Shown piece after piece: positions 48,795 to 59,689 of a stretch of DNA of 64,000 nt (positions are counted from its first letter, which is position 1; every line of letters begins with the position of its first letter). Below the pieces are notes generated by a model, which was given only the letters and a program-made list of their open reading frames with translations, searched no databases and was not told where the DNA came from. This stretch comes from Protonemura montana. Taxonomy: Eukaryota > Arthropoda > Insecta > Plecoptera > Nemouridae. The position numbers were made by a program, and so were the translations under genes. Location of the stretch: positions 24,789,111 through 24,853,110 of the forward strand of contig OX387606.1 of NCBI GenBank assembly GCA_947568835.1. Reading direction: 5' to 3'.

Positions 48795-49419
48795 ATGCAT
48801 ACCTAGATGCATAAATTATTCGCTTGAAATCCTTTGCTCTTTGCCGATCGCTGCGTTATTAGCCCTGAATTCTGCGTAGATACATTTGACTGATACACGA
48901 ACGAATATCGTTTCAAAGTGAAGGACTCGGGAAGTTTTGCTTTTATATCGGTCTGTGCGGACTGCGTTGTTGGCTTGCGTGTGTCTGGGTGCATCAGAAG
49001 AATCGATCCGCTCCTAATCAACTATGAAATGCTAACGTTTTACGCGAGGAATTTCGAAGAGAATTCTTGAAACCGCGTCCGTTCGATACGATTACAGAGT
49101 CGGTGGGTATGCAAGTCAAGTTTCCATTTTTAATGTAGATTTGTCGCATCTGTCGATCGTTGGGTGGTAAATCCCACTTAGGTAGCTTGTATACTGGAGG
49201 AACCTGATAATGCGTTCTGTTGACCATGGCATGGACATGAACTGTGAAGTGCCTACCTTGAATAAAAAGCTATGCAAAAATGACAGAATATCTGAGTAAA
49301 TACATGTTGTGGTGAATAAGACGGGGCAACTTATCGGGAATGAGAATTGGCGTTGAGAAATGTCTACTTTTTACCCTCTTACCTTCTTAACCACAACAAA
49401 TATCCAGCCTTTTTTTTTT

Positions 49420-49640
49420 TAAATTATAATGAACACTAACACCGTCACAAATATTGATGTCCAAACGGGGACACAAACCCCGATCTCCATCGAATTAAGT
49501 TGGAGATGAATTGAGGTGGAGATCGGAGTTCGAATCCCAGTTTGGGGATCAACTTTTGAGACGGTTATGGTGTTGATAATAACAAAATACCCCGCGCATT
49601 GCAAGCGTTTGCAATTTAAATCGGATTTGAACCAAATATC
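49420..49640. repeat. tRNA-like element, minimal foldback copy
   Basis: Both ends of the tRNA-like family (ACCGTCACAAATATTGATGT and ACTTTTGAGACGGTTATGG, then GCATTGCAAGCGTTTGCAAT) surround a short inverted centre with no array. Confidence 0.75.
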
Positions 49641-49753
49641 CAGCCTCTCGGCGCTATATTTGAATCGAATGATATCCCCGGGTGAAAAACAAGACTCGGC
49701 TCTGCGCCGAGGTTTGTCAGAAGCCGCTAAGGGCAAGGCCGTTGCTGTTTCAG

Positions 49754-49980
49754 ATGCAGAATGTGCCGTTTGTCACAAGCGAATGCAAAGGTGGAGCATA
49801 CGTCAACACGTATTGCGTCAACACTCGCACCCTGGGCCCGTCCCCTGCAGGATCTGTCACAAAGTGTTCAAAAATAAAAACAGCTTAAACAAACACAAAT
49901 CTGTTTACCATCGGCTGCCAAAACATCAGTTTTACCAAACGAGTCTTAATCCCGGTAGCCTCGATGATGGAAGTCAGTGA
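49754..49980 (+). CDS. BTB locus alternative last exon 1 (two C2H2 fingers)
   Basis: The acceptor TTGCTGTTTCAG is followed by AT, which completes GAT (Asp) with the G carried from 47555. Finger 1 is CAVCHKRMQRWSIRQHVLRQH and finger 2 starts CRICHKVFKNKNSLNKHK and ends VYHR, joined by a short linker (SHPGPVP). The PCRICHKVF...NSL..HKSVYHR wording resembles the fingers of the Broad complex. A 21-residue tail precedes the stop. A second in-frame acceptor (TTTGTCAG, near 49719) could lengthen the exon. Confidence 0.87.
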
Positions 49981-50047
49981 AGGGTTCTGGTATACCGGTC
50001 TTAGTAGAGCAGGTTCTGAGGGTAATTTTCTGCTAACTTAGGTTTCA

Positions 50048-50446
50048 ATCGTTGAGTGTAGGTTATAGGTAGAGAAAAAACGTCAATGTTACAGTCTCTG
50101 CGTGAAATATGGCCGCCAAATGACCGGAACATCACGTTAAGTGGAGCCACTGTCGTATGAAATTTAATTTCGATATTTTTCGTAGGTTACTCGCTTTTTA
50201 ATATCGTTACGTGTATATCAATCGTTGAGGTAAACATTGATAGAGATTTTTTGAGCATGAAAAGTCTCAAAAGCGAGTTAACCTACGAGAAATATCGAAA
50301 TTAAATTTCATACAACAGTGGCTCCACTTAACGTGATGTTTCGGTACTCTGCATTTTTGTCGGTAAGGTAGTCATTTGACGGTCATCTTTCACGCAGAGA
50401 CTGTAACATTGACGTTGAAACTCTACCTAGAACCTACACTCAACGG
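50048..50446. mobile_element. Foldback F5, TSD TTTCA
   Basis: 399-bp near-palindrome flanked by TTTCA (50043-50047 and 50447-50451), with a slightly mutated left end (ATCGTTGAG). The left arm lacks a short internal segment. It lies between alternative exons 1 and 2. Confidence 0.82.
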
Positions 50447-50575
50447 TTTCAATTGATTAGGTGCTTCACGCGAAGGGTAAGGTTTCACTCGAAGTGGCCT
50501 GAATGTGCCGTTATTATTTGGTAGAATGCCGCAATGGAGTGAAGACGAATCGTAAAAAGGCCGTTGTTGTTTCAG

Positions 50576-50763
50576 ATAAATTGGCCAGTGCGGCATGTCA
50601 CATTTGTCACAAGACAATGAATAAGACGAGTCTTTGGAGGCATGTTAGGGATCTCCATCTTCAGTCAGCTCCTGTGCATTGCCATGTCTGTTTTAAAATG
50701 TTTAAAACTGCCAATATTTTGAGTAATCACATGACGTTGTATCACCGATTGAAATGTGTGTGA
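50576..50763 (+). CDS. BTB locus alternative last exon 2 (two C2H2 fingers)
   Basis: The acceptor TTGTTGTTTCAG has the same phase as the others (G plus AT gives Asp). Finger 1 is CHICHKTMNKTSLWRHVRDLH and finger 2 is CHVCFKMFKTANILSNHMT followed by LYH. Only four residues follow before the stop. AATAAA at 50827-50832 is a plausible private polyadenylation signal. Confidence 0.87.
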
Positions 50764-50832
50764 CGGATGCTCTCTGAAATATCTTTGTGTGTACTGAATA
50801 GTTGTCTTGTAAGCGAAACGAATGTTAATAAA

Positions 50833-51620
50833 AGTTGAGCAGTCGTTAAAAAAATACCTTTTATAAGTATTTTATTTGGACTCCCTGGTTACGGGGGTTG
50901 GCATCGTTTGTAGCGGAGGAATTCTACGGAAATAATTTAGCTGAGATGAAGGCAAAATTGTGGTTTTTCGAAGGGGAACGCAGTTTGAAATCAAACATTT
51001 CGATTGAGATGCTAAAGATAGGGAAACCAATCTTTAACACAACATAGGCAAGACCTCATTCTGAGTCATGGGACGTTCCCTGGAATTATTTTCGTCACCC
51101 TCTGAATTGTTGGGTTTTTTTTTCCAAGGAATCTGCTAGAAACACGGCTTCAAATTGAGACAGAAAATAATTTAACAACTCTGTAAATGTGAAATGTTGA
51201 GATCTGCGTGAGGTTTGAATTTCAGTTACCCGGTGATAACGGCTTGGAAATGCGGTGTGTATTAAACCAACAGAACCGATATTTGTACGCAACTCGCATC
51301 CAATATAAAAATCTCCGTCTTCGAGTCGAGACAGGTCTTAAAAGCAAGTCTGTGGTGATATCGAAATAAATTCAGCCGTTTTGTCCAACTTCAATCGTCT
51401 CTAGCAGGTCAACATTTAATTTCTCGGCTTAAAACAAGCTTCGGATTTTATCTGTGGATCGAGGCTTCATAAAAAAATATTGAAATTCCAAAAATAATGA
51501 CATTTTATTCTTGGTTAGTGCTAAAATCTTCGAGTATAACGCTAATCTAGCTGAACGATTATACTTCAAATCGGCAAGCTATGCATTTGTTTTACACTGG
51601 TAGACAGAGAGGCTCTAATG
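50833..51620. other. Intron DNA, nothing recognised
   Basis: No finger exon, repeat or phase-compatible open frame was found between alternative exons 2 and 3, other than the foldback that begins at 51631. Confidence 0.5.
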
Positions 51621-51630
51621 TCCCGTCCCG

Positions 51631-52899
51631 TCGTTGAGTGTGCAGGTTCTAGGTAGAGAAACAACGTCAATGTTACAGTATCTGCGTGAAAGATGGCCGC
51701 CAAATGACTACCTTACCGACAAAAATGCAGAGTACCAGAACATCACGTTAAGTGGAGCCACTGTCGTATGAAATTTCATTTCGATATTTATAGTAGGTTA
51801 ACTCGCTTTTGTGACTTTTCATGCTCAAAAAATCTCCATCAATGTTAACCTCAACGATTGATATACACGTAACGATATTAAAAAGCAAGTAACCTACGAT
51901 AAATATCGAAATTAAAAATCATACAACAGTGGCTCCACTTAACGTGATGTTCCGGTACTCTGCATTTTTGTCGGTAAGGTAGTCATTTGGCGGCCATCTT
52001 TCACGCAGAGACTGTAACATTGACGTTGTTTCTCTACCTAGAACCTACACTCAACGATTTAACATCAACGTTCTGTCTCTACCTAGAACCTGCACACTCA
52101 ACGGTTTAACATCAACGTTCTGTCTCTACCTAGAACCTGCACACTCAACGGTTTAACATTAACGTTCTGCCTCCACCTAGAACCTGCACACTCAACGGTT
52201 TAACATCAACGTTCTGTCTCTATCTAGAACCTACACTCAACGGTTTAACATCAACGTTCTGTCTCTACCTAGAACCTGCACACTCAACGGTTTAACATTA
52301 ACGTTCTGCCTCCACCTAGAACCTGCACACTCAACGGTTTAACATTAACGTTCTGTCTCTACCTAGAACCTGCACAATCAACGGTTTAACATTAACGTTC
52401 TGTCTCTACCTAGAACCTGCACACTCATGGGTTTAACATCAACGTTCTGTCTCTACCTAGAACCTGCACACTCAACGGTTTAACATCAACGTTCTGTCTC
52501 TACCTAGAACCTGCACACTCAACGGTTTAACATTAACGTTCTGTCTCTACCTAGAACCTGCACACTCAACGGTTTAACATTAACGTTCTGTCTCTACCTA
52601 GAGCCTGCACACTCAACGGTTTAACATCAACGTTCTGTCTCTACCTAGAACCTGCACACTCAACGGTTTAACATCAACGTTCTGTCTCTACCTAGAACCT
52701 GCACACTCAACGGTTTAACATCAACGTTCTGTCTCTACCTAGAACCTGCACACTCAACGGTTTAACATCAACGTTCTGTCTCTACCTAGAACCTGCACAC
52801 TCAACGGTTTAACATCAACGTTCTGTCTCTACCTAGAACCTGCACACTCAACGGTTTAACATCAACGTTCTGCCTCTACCTAGAACCTACACTCAACGG
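51631..52899. mobile_element. Foldback F5 with 18-unit internal array, TSD TCCCG
   Basis: Complete palindromic core (51631-52055), then about 18 copies of the 47-bp unit (ACGTTCTGTCTCTACCTAGA, ACCTGCACACTCAACGG) up to 52899. The 5-bp duplication TCCCG lies at 51626-51630 and at 52900-52904, outside the array, so the array is part of the element. It lies between alternative exons 2 and 3. Confidence 0.88.
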
Positions 52900-53022
52900 T
52901 CCCGTCATACAACCCAGTAAACGTATTCTTCTTGTAACCACTCAACAAAAGCAATACGCTATCGAAGCACGGCTTGCCGGAGCCAGGTCGCGCGAGAGCT
53001 ACTGAGAACATTGTTGTTTCAG

Positions 53023-53237
53023 GTTCGAATATTCACGGAACTTGCCACATTTGTTGGAAGACGGTCAGGAAAGCGAGCCTACGTCGGCATATATTGGACC
53101 GTCACACCCCTAGAGCGCCTCTGTCTTGCCACATTTGCTGTGGACTTTACAAAACGGAGAATAGCCTGAGCAAACATATCAACGTCTATCACCGGAAGCG
53201 TGACGAAGGGCAACAAGAGGTCCTCGTCGCAGAGTAA
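53023..53237 (+). CDS. BTB locus alternative last exon 3 (two C2H2 fingers)
   Basis: The acceptor TTGTTGTTTCAG is followed by GT, completing GGT (Gly). Finger 1 is CHICWKTVRKASLRRHILDRH and finger 2 is CHICCGLYKTENSLSKHI followed by NVYH. A charged tail (RKRDEGQQEVLVAE) ends at the stop. AATAAA at 53296-53301 follows closely. Confidence 0.87.
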
Positions 53238-53299
53238 AAGCAATAGAATGCGGCTTTAAAGTCACGAAAGTCTTGTGAATGGAGGGATTAACTTGAATA

Positions 53300-53550
53300 A
53301 ATAACAAAAACTATTTCAACTGGGTTTTGAATGCTAAGTAAAGAACAACTAAATTTCCCAACGTTTCGTAACTTGTACCTGTTACTTCTTCAAGGACTGG
53401 TCTAACCCTTGAAGAAGTAACAGGTACAAGTTACGAAACGTCGGGAAATTTAGTTGTTCTTCACTTAGCATTCAAAACCTAGTTGAAATAGTTTTTGTTA
53501 AAGCTAGTGCTAAGGATAAATCAAGCAGACATGAGTCTAAAAACCATCAA
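53300..53550. repeat. Foldback F2, tight palindrome
   Basis: Arms of about 100 bp separated by about 15 bp (centre GGACTGGTCTAACC): TTCGTAACTTGTACCTGTTA on the left and TAACAGGTACAAGTTACGAA on the right. It could form a hairpin in RNA or DNA. Confidence 0.85.
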
Positions 53551-53770
53551 CTTGAATAAATATATTTTTTTACGGCTTTAGAGAAGCAAACCGTGTGTCT
53601 TAACTATAAATTTGCTGACTATAAGTTAATTGTCGATTAGAAAGTCACGTAATTAGTTAGTAATCTTATTGGCATTTTAAGTACAGCTATTCTAGCTCGA
53701 AGACCATCTTTTGTAGTGTTTAGCCAAGCACGGGACGCAATGGTTAAGGGGCCGGCTATTGCTGTTTCAG

Positions 53771-53970
53771 ATTCGACTTGTCCCATTTGTCTCAAGACTA
53801 TGCGAAAGACAAATCTCCGGCGACACTTTGCAGATCGCCACGCCCCGATCCAACCGGTGACCTGCCTTCTCTGTAACAAAGTGTTTAAGACTTCGAATAG
53901 TCTGAGTACGCACATGACCAACTACCACAAAAGATGCGAGGCATCGCTCGAAGCCGCTTATAACAATTAG
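53771..53970 (+). CDS. BTB locus alternative last exon 4 (two C2H2 fingers)
   Basis: The acceptor TTGCTGTTTCAG is followed by AT, completing GAT (Asp). Finger 1 is CPICLKTMRKTNLRRHFADRH and finger 2 is CLLCNKVFKTSNSLSTHMTN followed by YH, with the linker APIQPVT. The 30 bp before the exon resemble those before exon 1 (AAGG, GCCG, ATTGCTGTTTCAG), suggesting a local duplication. Confidence 0.87.
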
Positions 53971-54129
53971 CACGACGGTATAACAACGAAATCCAGTCGA
54001 AAAACCGTGGAGAAATATTTGAAAAGTAGGTTGCGTTTGGGATGCATGTTTCTGTTAGTTTATAAAGATTTTATGAGCTGTTTTTTTATTAGTTACGCTA
54101 CTTCTCCCTCGAAATTTGATGCCCAAACG

Positions 54130-54215
54130 GAAATTTATGTCATTTAGGCACCAATTTGCCTTCTCAATAAGAAGATACCCAGCGCATTGCAAGCCGTTTG
54201 CAATTTAAATCAGAT
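54130..54215 (-). repeat. tRNA-like element fragment
   Basis: Family end ATTGCAAGCCGTTTGCAATT plus GATGCCCAAACGG, without an array. Confidence 0.65.
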
Positions 54216-54367
54216 ATCACATGCTATGAGCTGTATTGCTATAAGTTGTTTTCACTTTGTGAAATAATATCTGGCACGTCTTATCCTACCCTTGATATCT
54301 CTGAAGTCTTGGGAAGATTTCGCGAATTTGGTCCACGATTCTGAATGAAAGTGAAATCTGGTTTCAG

Positions 54368-54582
54368 GTGATGGTGCTTACTATGCATGCAGTGTGTGTG
54401 GCAAAGTGATGCAAAAAAATAGCATTCGACGGCATATGTACGACTGCCATCGAGTCAATGAACCGACAACGTGTTCGATTTGCTTGAAAACATTTCGAAA
54501 CGTAAGGAGCATGCAGACCCACACAACTAAAATACATTCGATATACGCCTTCAAAGAGCCGACCTCTAGCCTGTCTCTTTAG
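54368..54582 (+). CDS. BTB locus alternative last exon 5 (two C2H2 fingers)
   Basis: The acceptor CTGGTTTCAG is followed by GT, completing GGT (Gly). Finger 1 is CSVCGKVMQKNSIRRHMYDCH and finger 2 is CSICLKTFRNVRSMQTHTTK followed by IH. A 14-residue tail ends at TAG. AATAAA at 54651-54656 is a likely private polyadenylation signal. Confidence 0.87.
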
Positions 54583-54669
54583 CTCTGTTACTAGCGGATT
54601 TTGTCAAGGAGAGAATACCCGATGTAAACATTTTCACTCTAAGCAACGCCAATAAATGTTTCTTTTCAA

Positions 54670-55720
54670 TTGGGAGATTTGTAAACAACTTAGTACCCTT
54701 AACTGTCAGTTCCCTATTGACATTCATGTCAACATCACTTTTTAGACTCCTTCAAATTCTGATTTTAAGCTGCTACAGCTACACAAAAAAAGGTTCCTAT
54801 AAATGATTTCTACCTAAATTAAAAAGATATTGATATGTGATTGACAAGTATGTCCATTTCACAGTGTCCCAAGAACCTTGACGAACAATCGGCCTCGTTA
54901 ATTGGCTATGGGTGTGTGGTTTCCACCAGGTAAACTGACGTTGGAATCGTTAATCACAGCAAGATTGTATGCTTTGCTTGCGTGGACTTCTCCACATCCT
55001 ATTTTCTGTTTTCATTAGTTTTGATAGATTTGTTGGCAAGTTACAGATGCTAGATCCGAAGCAAGTGCACATCGATCAGGAGGGGATTATAATACTTGAG
55101 GCAGGGAACTTTGCATTTGTCAAGAAATCCCATAGAAGATGTGACTCTGGCTTCAATCAGCTAACTAAACCAACGCCATTTGCCTCAAATGATGAACAAA
55201 AATCTGGCATTAACATGCTTCTGAGTTAATATCTTTTTGACCTCAAAATTGATAAAAGATCAGCAAACCAATTATGTGATTACTTATCTTTTTCGATTAA
55301 ATACCAGTAGATCGTGGTATGATCGGATATTCTCGATATTTCTTTGTCCATGGCAGTGGCTTAAGGTATATCTACGTGACAATGAAAATGTTAGCTTTTC
55401 ACCGCAGATTTTGCTTGGGGCCCAGCCCAGTTAAATGGATCTTGCGAGGCTAACCAATCCTCTGATCTCGATTGATGCATCGCTGGTAAAGACCTAATTA
55501 ATCAAACATTTTAACGCATCTGATTGCTCCGTTTTGATTGGTTGAAAGTTTGAAGGTGAAAATGGATGTTGGAGTTGACCCAGTGTGATATTGAATGGCA
55601 GGCCGTCGAGTTTGGCGTGGAATAAAAATAAAAACCATTGTAAAGAGAACTAAAATACAAATGATTTGAATTTGTTGGTAAACTCGGGGTGGGTTAAAGC
55701 TTCAGAGAGATCAATGTCTG
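54670..55720. other. Intron DNA, no exon confirmed
   Basis: Open frames near 54969-55434 have no domain and the wrong splice phase for this locus. No repeat family of the window was recognised. Confidence 0.45.
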
Positions 55721-55826
55721 GCTGGACTTCAGTTGCATTGCAGGAAGTTTGTCCAACCTGCATGTCGTGTTGCATATGCCTGCAAAGTGGCAAACGGTCG
55801 TGACAACTTGTTGCATTTGTTTGCAG

Positions 55827-56017
55827 CGAGTGCACTCAACTGCACTCAGTGCCATCTCTGCTACCGGAAAGTGACCAAACAAAACTTGCCGCGGCACGTC
55901 CGCGAATCCCACACTTCCGTAGGCAACGTTGAGTGCGACCGGTGCCGGAAAGTGTTCAAAAATAAGACGAGCCTGGATTGTCATTTTAAGCGGTTTCATT
56001 CTGAAAAAAATATGTAA
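55827..56017 (+). CDS. BTB locus alternative last exon 6 (two C2H2 fingers)
   Basis: The acceptor TTGTTTGCAG is followed by CG, completing GCG (Ala). Finger 1 is CHLCYRKVTKQNLPRHVRESH (an extra CTQ precedes it) and finger 2 is CDRCRKVFKNKTSLDCHFKR followed by FH. The frame ends in SEKNM then TAA, followed directly by GTCTAGG. Confidence 0.87.
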
Positions 56018-56124
56018 GTCTAGGCACGCTCTTGGTTTAACTTGAACAAATTTTTTATTTCTGATGATGAATCGAATGTCACTCAGGAAAATTGGATAAG
56101 AATTGGCATGATCTTGAAAGAAGC

Positions 56125-56510
56125 GTAAATATTCTTTAACAAAAACTATTTCAACTGGGTTTTGAATGCTAAGTAAAGGGCAACTAAATTTCCCAACGTT
56201 TCGCAACATATACTAGTTACTTCTTCAGTGCTTTGAGCAGTCCTGGCAATTTTCCAATAACAAAAGAACCACATAAAATTATAACAATTACCAAGTTCAA
56301 GCTTCCTAAATGCATCTAAATAAAATAATCAGGGTCAATAACTTAAAAACTAATGTATTATGTATTTTCTGAAATAAGATCTCGAACACATTGGCGGTTT
56401 TTAACTAACTAATTATGTGTATGGAAAAACCCATTCAAAACCCAGTTGAAATAGTTTTTGTTAAAACTAGTGCTAAGTTTACATCAAATAGACATGAGTC
56501 TAAAAACCAT
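56125..56510. repeat. Foldback F2, full copy
   Basis: About 385 bp from AAAAACTATTTCAACTGGGT to CAAATAGACATGAGTCTAAA, with the full middle block (ACCAAGTTCAAGCTTCCTAA). The blocks CTGAAGAAGTAAC and GTTGCGAAACGTT are on its minus strand. Confidence 0.85.
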
Positions 56511-56742
56511 CGTAAATACTCTTCATTTTCTTGTGGCAACTGGTTGGGACCCTCTGCCACCTGGACCAAAACATATCTCAAAAATCACAAAATTCGCACA
56601 TTAATACGACTCGTATTTCCGATATTTGGCATCAATGTTTCCGATCGAATCGCACGCTCGACCAATTGATTTTGTAGCCTGTCGTTGTCTGGAATCCAGC
56701 AGTGCAATGATTTTAAGAACTCGTATTTGCTTTCATTTGCAG

Positions 56743-56948
56743 ATGTCGCTCAACCGCGTACATTGGTAGACAAATTTAAGTGTAGAGTTTGCGACAAAAC
56801 GTTTGTCACTTCCAGTACTTTGCGGAGACATGAGAATAATATCCACGGCAGCTTGCGCGGCCCGTTTCCGTGTCAATTCTGCGGAAAACTTTCCAAGAAT
56901 GTGCACAGCCTATCCGTGCACATCACAAACTGTCACAAAAACGTTTGA
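56743..56948 (+). CDS. BTB locus alternative last exon 7 (two C2H2 fingers)
   Basis: The acceptor TTTCATTTGCAG is followed by AT, completing GAT (Asp). Finger 1 is CRVCDKTFVTSSTLRRHENN followed by IH. The linker is GSLRGPFP. Finger 2 is CQFCGKLSKNVHSLSVHITN followed by CH. The NIHG..RGPFPC linker is shared with exons 8, 10 and 12, so exons 7-12 form a second subgroup distinct from exons 1-6. AATAAA at 57038-57043. Confidence 0.88.
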
Positions 56949-57258
56949 CGCTTTTAGTTTTCGCTGTGCGCTTTTTTTTGTGGTTATGTTGAACCGTTTG
57001 TGTTAGTAGTTATTTGATAACTCACTTCTTGTATTACAATAAACTATGAGAACTTTCAATGGAGTCATTTTTTTAAATACCTTGGCTTTTTGTGTTGTCT
57101 TAAAACTATGCAAAATTATTCAGAAATTGTTAGGCAAGCAAATCGATGTTAGATTAAAGATGGATTGAACAAAATGTTCTCTGATGTTTGATGTTCGCAT
57201 CTTTGAAACAGATTCCGGACTTAGTTGTGAGTTGTGATTATATTGTTTTTCCTTGCAG

Positions 57259-57524
57259 ATAACTGGCTAGCGTTAATTCGGGACGCTACCGCTCTCGCGA
57301 CTTCTAGCGAAACGGACCCAATTATATTCCCGTGCAAGTTTTGCAGCAAGACCTTTACGAAAGTGTTGTCTCTGCGTAGCCACGTGCGAAATATCCACGG
57401 CGATCAGAGAGGTCCGTTCCCTTGCCTGGTGTGCGGGAAAGTGTTGAAAAACATGAATAGCCTGCGAGCTCACCAATATGACAACCACAAGACACACCAT
57501 GTGGAACCTCGGTCCATGCCCTAG
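57259..57524 (+). CDS. BTB locus alternative last exon 8 (two C2H2 fingers)
   Basis: The acceptor TTTTTCCTTGCAG is followed by AT, completing GAT (Asp). A longer leader (NWLALIRDATALATSSETDP) precedes finger 1, CKFCSKTFTKVLSLRSHVRN followed by IH. The linker is GDQRGPFP. Finger 2 is CLVCGKVLKNMNSLRAHQYD followed by NH. The stop is at 57522-57524. Confidence 0.88.
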
Positions 57525-57552
57525 AGCAGCGATGGCAAACAAATTGAACATT

Positions 57553-57765
57553 TTACAGATAAAGCTTGCACAGATATTCCATCCTTATGAGACAAAGACT
57601 ATCACAGATAAAGCTTGCACAGATATTCCATCCTTATGAGGCAAAGACTAGCACAGATAAAGCTTGCACAGATATTCCATCCTTATGAGGCAAAGACTAG
57701 CACAGATAAAGCTTGCACATATATTCCATCCTTATGAGGCGAAGACTAGCACAGATAAACCATGG
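57553..57765 (+). repeat. 49-bp tandem repeat, 4 units
   Basis: The unit ACAGATAAAGCTTGCACAGA, TATTCCATCCTTATGAGGCA, AAGACTAGC starts about 30 bp after the stop codon of alternative exon 8. It therefore probably lies in that isoform's 3' UTR. Confidence 0.88.
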
Positions 57766-58790
57766 CTTTTCGTAAGAGCAGCCATTTAGGAACACTTTAT
57801 GTCTGATTGAGGTTAAGTCGATGAAATAGAATGCAAGAATACCCCGTATTGGGCAAATGCTACTCGTGAGCTATTCTAGAGATGTTTACACCCTTTCTTG
57901 ACGGTGCAACAGACATAAATTATTTGCTTTTTGAAAGAAATGCCGGGTGGATATGATTTCTTATTCAATCTAGCTTTCAAATGGCTGCAAAACACTTCAA
58001 AAATGATCATTTTACTAGAAATCTAGGACAGCATTAATTTAAATTAATTAAGACAATTCATTCAATAGAAAACCTTCCAGTTCGTTGCTCCCAAAAACTG
58101 CACCGAGGTTCAAAGATTCGTACAAATTTCAACATCTCCATCGCTAACGATATCGGATGTTGCTGCCGATGGTTTCAAGGGGACAAATGCAAGTGTAGCC
58201 AACCTGCTGATAAACTCACAGACCGTTCAAAAGTGTCCTGAAAAATTGGTTAAAGTCGGTCCAGCCGTTAGGTCACAAGTTAGTGAGCTCACTTACTGAA
58301 AGATGCCAAAGAAACGTTTTGCAATAATTTATCTCGGCAGTCGAATGCAGTTTTTGCTTTGCATAGAAAGAACTGGTCCAGCTGGCGGATGGAATTAGTC
58401 AAACTTGAACGATTGGTTCTTATGGGAAGTCAAACTTGAACGATCGGTTCTTATGGGAATGGATTGTAAACAAAGTGACTTTAAAATGTTTTAAGATGAG
58501 CAAGCTGCTCCAGATTTGTATGCCATCGCTGCCCAATGGCACTAGACTGCTCGGGGCTTCGTGGACGAAACGTGCATTGAACGTTACTTGTGTTAATAGT
58601 GTGTAGTAATTAAAGCTTAGAAAAATAAAAAAAAATCAAAGTGGAAGAAGCAAGTTAATTTTCACCTTCTCACTTAGCCAATTTTAAAAATCCAATAAAA
58701 TAAGCCGACGAATTGATGTGAATGAAACCGTATCGATTAATCGAGTGAGGATTAGTACGTTCTGTCCATGCACAAACTTGTTGTTTATTT
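57766..58790. other. Intron DNA, nothing recognised
   Basis: Only a small direct repeat was seen (GTCAAACTTGAACGATTGGT twice, about 58400-58455). No coding pattern. Confidence 0.5.
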
Positions 58791-58793
58791 CAG

Positions 58794-59002
58794 GTAATGC
58801 CGACTTCTCAAGCTTCCCATGCACTGAATGTGACCGCGTGTTTGTGAAGAAGAACTCGCTCGAGAGTCACCGAATTTACATCCACGGCACGGCGAAAGAG
58901 CCCGTCACGTGTCCCCTATGTAGCAAGGTGTTTAAGAACAAGAAAAGCTTCAATTGCCACAATTTGACCGTGCATAAAATAGCAAACAGGCGCTGGAGAT
59001 AA
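58794..59002 (+). CDS. BTB locus alternative last exon 9 (two C2H2 fingers)
   Basis: The acceptor TTGTTTATTTCAG is followed by GT, completing GGT (Gly). Finger 1 is CTECDRVFVKKNSLESHRIY followed by IH. The linker is GTAKEPVT. Finger 2 is CPLCSKVFKNKKSFNCHNLT followed by VH. The short basic tail KIANRRWR precedes the stop. Confidence 0.88.
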
Positions 59003-59257
59003 TTCAATCCGTTGAAACATACAAACAGAAATGTACGCTATTTTTGACGGGATTTAGCGAAACAAAACTGAAAGGTTACAACAAAGTTTTGTACCCAGAA
59101 GTAGTTAAATTACCCGATAACAAGGTTACCAAACCGTACATCGTTACTGCATATCATAAGTAAGTCATTCTGGGCCAATGGCTGATTGCTGGAATTACTT
59201 TCTGCTTTGGATTATTCATGATGATAGATTATTGCATAGGTTGGAAACACAGTAGAA

Positions 59258-59683
59258 CCGTTGAATGTGCAGGTTCTAGGTAGAGAAACAACGTCAATGT
59301 TACTGTCTCTGCGTGAAAGATGGCCGCCAAATGACTACCTTACGGACAAAAATGCAGAGTACCGGAACATCACGTTAAGTGGAGCCACTGTCGTATGAAA
59401 TTTAATTTCGATATTTCTCGTAGGTTAACTCGCTTTTGAGACTTTTCATGCTCAAAAAATCTCCATCAATGTTTACCTCAACGATTGATAAACACGTAAC
59501 GATATTAAAAAGCAGTAACCTACGAGAAATAACAAAATTAAATTTCATACGACAGTGGCTCCACTTAACGTGATGTTCCGGTACTCTGCATTTTTGTCGG
59601 TAAGGTAGTCATTTGGCGGCCATCTTTCACGCAGAGACTGTAACATTGACGTTGTTTCTCTTCCTAGAACCAACACTCAACGG
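59258..59683. mobile_element. Foldback F5, complete, TSD TAGAA
   Basis: 426-bp palindrome flanked by TAGAA (59253-59257 and 59684-59688). Terminal sequences CCGTTGAATGTGCAGG and CCAACACTCAACGG. It lies between alternative exons 9 and 10. Confidence 0.88.
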
Positions 59684-59689
59684 TAGAAC

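Noticed and set aside
54969-55434. Open frames of 65-86 codons as another BTB isoform end
   Set aside because: The frame would need a phase-2 acceptor, while the locus leaves phase 1. No domain and no repeat support.
55694-56209. Minus-strand frame of 171 codons starting MLRNVGKFS
   Set aside because: It begins in the foldback F2 repeat, and the same leader appears in other F2 copies. The rest is antisense to alternative exon 6.
59030-59165. 42-codon frame (GFSETKLKGYNKVL...) after alternative exon 9
   Set aside because: No phase-1 acceptor leads into it, and an in-frame stop blocks the nearest candidate. Short enough to be chance.
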